From Cloeon dipterum (Eukaryota; Arthropoda; Insecta; Ephemeroptera; Baetidae), in the NCBI RefSeq assembly GCF_949628265.1, contig NC_088790.1, positions 27,470,545 to 27,534,544 of the forward strand: DNA of 64,000 nt. Reading direction: 5' to 3'. Shown here in pieces: positions 62,964 through 64,000 of the stretch. Below the pieces are notes generated by a model that saw only the letters and a list, made by a program, of their open reading frames with translations, did no database searches and was not told the origin of the DNA. Positions within the stretch are counted from its first letter, which is position 1. The number at the start of each line of letters is the position of its first letter. The translations under genes and the position numbers were made by a program.

Positions 62964-64000
62964 ATGGTGAGTGAAAGTTACTCAGTTTTATTATTTTATT
63001 TTTTATATTAACTATTTTCCAGTAATTTCTTGTTTAATATAGTGGTTAAAGGTAAAATCCAATTATACCAGTTCTTAAAGAGGAATGATACTGGAAAAGC
63101 CTGGAAAATGCTTGTTGCCAATGCATAAACTCATCCCCTAGGATTCAGTTAAAGCCTAAATTGGTCTAAGAAGCACTGTAATTTTTTGAGAAAATTGGCT
63201 GGAAAGTTAGCGTGCTTTTCAAATGTTAATTGCTATCTCCTTACTTGAAATCCGATTTAATTTCAAAACCAAGAGTTTCCCCAATAAGTGGCATACACAA
63301 TTGGACAGATCTCGACGAGAGGAATCGGAATATGCCAAGAAAATATGTTCAAGCACTCCAAATTTTGGAGAAAATTGGCAAAATTTGAATTTTTATTGTA
63401 GGAAGGTCTGCATTTTTTATTATTGCAAATTGTTGAACAAATTGTTTATCGGTCAATTGTTTAAGGCATCCAACAATTTAAATAATTTTCAATTGTTGCC
63501 CAGTATCATTCCACTTTAAATATTCAAGCAAACAGCTAAAGCGATTTTTTTTATTTGTAAGGTAAAAAATCATACTTAAAAAGTCAGAGCTGTCCATCTT
63601 ACATTATTTTAGTAAATTAGTAAATTTTTCTTATTTAAATAGTTACATAACCACTCTTTGGCGAAGTTGTTCGAGCCTCAACGAGCCTCAATAACCTCGC
63701 ACTCGAGCATGATTCCTGCGAAATTTTGAAGGGGAAATCCCAAACTTTTCCCGAGCGCACCAATTATTATAATAGATTTTGATACACACATAGATCTCGA
63801 AAGTGGCAGTCATCGCGTGCGTCTTGGTTGTGCTGGCGTCGATGAGTTCGGCGCAGTTTTACGCTGGCAAAAGGCAATGGTTTGACACGTTCGGGCCCCA
63901 GACCGACCAACCACCAGCCACCTCAACCTCAACCACAACCACAAACACCTCAAACAACAACGGTCTCCGACTTGGAGTCCCGTTCCTCACGCCCGTCGAT
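62964..64000 (+). CDS. Secreted peptide family, gene E (cut by the window end)
   Basis: ATG-only exon 62964-62966 (donor GTGAGT). Exon 2 starts at 63794 and runs off the window. Visible: signal peptide (ISKVAVIACVLVVLASMSSA), mature motif GKRQWFDTFGPQTDQPPATS (RPW changed to RQW), Thr/Ser/Asn linker, then LGVPFLTPVD at the edge. The C-terminal CxxC part lies outside. The intron carries an R1 MITE. Confidence 0.82.
63079..63515 (+). mobile_element. R1 MITE in the intron of secreted-peptide gene E
   Basis: TTAA at 63075-63078 and 63516-63519 flank AGAGGAATGATACTGG and CCAGTATCATTCCACT. 437 bp, the longest copy, with intact termini. It lies in the opposite orientation to the gene-B insertion, so the two are independent events. 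Confidence 0.87.

Overview
This window is nuclear DNA of an arthropod, most likely an insect. Exons are moderately GC-rich and sit in AT-rich introns and intergenic DNA. Many introns are only 49-150 bp, and the products are animal orthologues (CNG channel, LITAF, B3GALT6, TGS1, GTPBP6, TMEM141, UBE2D). I cannot name the species. All gene models were built by eye from splice sites, reading phase and family alignment from memory, and no search was run.

Layout. 1-18.7 kb: 3' two thirds of an alpha-type cyclic nucleotide-gated channel (+) with an 11.5-kb intron full of repeats. 19.6-27.1 kb: four LITAF-domain genes, one (-) and three (+), of which two are a recent tandem duplication; a decayed NAA15-like fragment lies among them. 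27.2-28.3 kb: B3GALT6 (-), tail to tail with the last LITAF gene and head to head with TGS1 (29.2-34.3 kb, +), whose catalytic SPPW motif is replaced. 35.6-37.8 kb: TMEM141 and GTPBP6 (-), where the TMEM141 stop and the GTPBP6 start share an ATGA tetranucleotide, which suggests a dicistronic mRNA. 40.6-43.6 kb: a secretory type I membrane protein (CUB-like, LDLa-like, one TM, PPxY tail). 45.6-51.5 kb: tandem duplicates of a UBE2D/effete-type ubiquitin-conjugating enzyme, the second diverged at E3- and ubiquitin-contact positions. 53.4-64 kb: a tandem array of at least five genes for a short secreted peptide that I do not recognise. Each has a one-codon first exon, a TATA-Inr promoter, a variable Ser/Thr/Asn linker and a near-invariant C-terminal domain with a CxxC motif. 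This array is the best candidate for an undescribed system.

Three small repeat families explain much of the rest: a 413-437-bp TTAA-flanked MITE (R1, nine full or partial copies), a 250-bp hAT-type MITE (R2, three copies, one with a perfect 8-bp target duplication), and a long fold-back element (R3). There is also one truncated LINE. No RNA gene, CRISPR array or LTR element was found.

The neighbours do not form one pathway. The common theme is local tandem duplication followed by divergence (LITAF, UBE2D, secreted peptides), with MITE insertions that date some of the duplicates.
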